Positions 63,792-64,000 of a stretch of DNA of 64,000 bases are shown here, in pieces; within the stretch, counting starts at the first letter, position 1, and every line of letters begins with the position of its first letter. The position numbers were made by a program, and so were the translations under genes. The DNA is from Nocardia brevicatena NBRC 12119 (lineage in GTDB: Bacteria > Actinomycetota > Actinomycetes > Mycobacteriales > Mycobacteriaceae). The stretch lies in the NCBI RefSeq assembly GCF_000308495.1, contig NZ_BAFU01000033.1, forward strand, positions 1 to 64,000, in the 5' to 3' direction. The notes under the pieces are model-generated. The model ran no database searches. It was not told where the DNA came from and saw only the letters and a list, made by a program, of their open reading frames with translations.

Positions 63792-64000
63792 CAGCCGGCC
63801 GACCCGAGCCCAGGTCCCGCTGCACAACACCGCCCAGTATCCGCTGAAGATCGTTGTCGTCGGCGGGTTCGGAGTGGGCAAGACCACCATGGTCCGTTCG
63901 GTCAGCGAGATCCTGCCGCTGGACACCGAAGCGATGATGACCGACGCCGGTGTCGGTATCGACGATCTCGCCGGGGTGACCGGGAAGACCAGCACCACGG
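63772..64000 (+). CDS. cvnD: Conservon protein CvnD, small GTPase (3' end outside window)
   Basis: 76 codons are visible. TTG 63772 begins DYVAYDSRPTRAQ, preceded by GAGAAGG 6-12 nt upstream, and overlaps the end of cvnC by 20 nt. KIVVVGGFGVGKTTMVRSVSEI contains the P-loop GGFGVGKTT (cited as key motif) and the partner switch region begins at TDAGVGIDDL. CvnD proteins are MglA/Ras-like GTPases working with CvnB. The window ends inside the G domain. Confidence 0.88.
   Translation, partial: MDYVAYDSRPTRAQVPLHNTAQYPLKIVVVGGFGVGKTTMVRSVSEILPLDTEAMMTDAGVGIDDLAGVTGKTSTT

Noticed and set aside
1-64000. tRNA or rRNA genes
   Set aside because: No TTCRA-type T-loop within a cloverleaf-compatible context and no rRNA-like stretch were noticed by eye. 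A tRNA search program would settle this.

Overview
The window is high-GC actinobacterial chromosome, most likely from Nocardia or a close mycolic-acid relative. This is judged from gene content and order, not from any database search. Mycobacterium-like blocks are recognisable: gdh near tig-clpP1-clpP2-clpX, and valS-folC-DUF4233-ndk-rne-rplU-rpmA-obg-proB. PknG, WhiB3, mIHF, ESX (type VII) accessory proteins, a CpnT-type N-terminal domain and a Nocardia-style class A beta-lactamase point the same way. A conservon (CvnABCD) at the right edge is typical of filamentous actinomycetes and also occurs in Nocardia.

Layout. 1-11.6 kb: the 3' end of NAD-glutamate dehydrogenase, an SPFH/zinc-ribbon protein, an AnsP-type permease, PknG, a DUF1707 membrane protein, WhiB3, a MerR regulator, a DHFR-fold reductase, a LuxR-type HTH remnant, a small secreted peptide and an FKBP lipoprotein. 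11.8-17.1 kb: trigger factor and the ClpP1P2X protease, with a ClgR-like operator before clpP1. 17.5-25.2 kb: small secreted, AhpD-like and SnoaL-like proteins, mIHF, an FdhD/YdeP-type molybdoenzyme pair and a CpnT-like ESX substrate. 25.7-30.3 kb: GlpD, an alkyl-DHAP-synthase-like flavoprotein and a lipid kinase. 30.7-44.5 kb: the valS-to-proB housekeeping block. 44.6-49.3 kb: beta-lactamase, an ABC ATPase, a GntR regulator and leuA behind a leucine leader peptide.

49.3-53 kb is a decayed accessory zone. It holds a frameshifted small gene, an unknown protein, a shattered serine recombinase, a duplicated promoter segment and a family-of-unknown-function gene. 53-55.2 kb is a three-gene ESX accessory locus (EspG-like, EspC-like and PPE-like). 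55.5-61 kb holds a translationally coupled operon of a PEP-synthase-like phosphotransferase, an unknown protein and a nucleoside-diphosphate-kinase-like protein, followed by a divergent HemC. This is the least explained gene set here. 61.5-64 kb is the conservon, cut by the window edge.

Across the window there is a two-module dispersed repeat with long perfect hairpins (after gdh, before clpP1, after clpX, before ndk). Several genes (valS, ndk, hemC, FKBP) have a TANNNT -10 box placed for leaderless transcription. Three loci (49.5, 58.6 and 63.4 kb) have single-base frame breaks, which are either real mutations or assembly errors. No rRNA, tRNA, CRISPR array or intact insertion sequence was seen.
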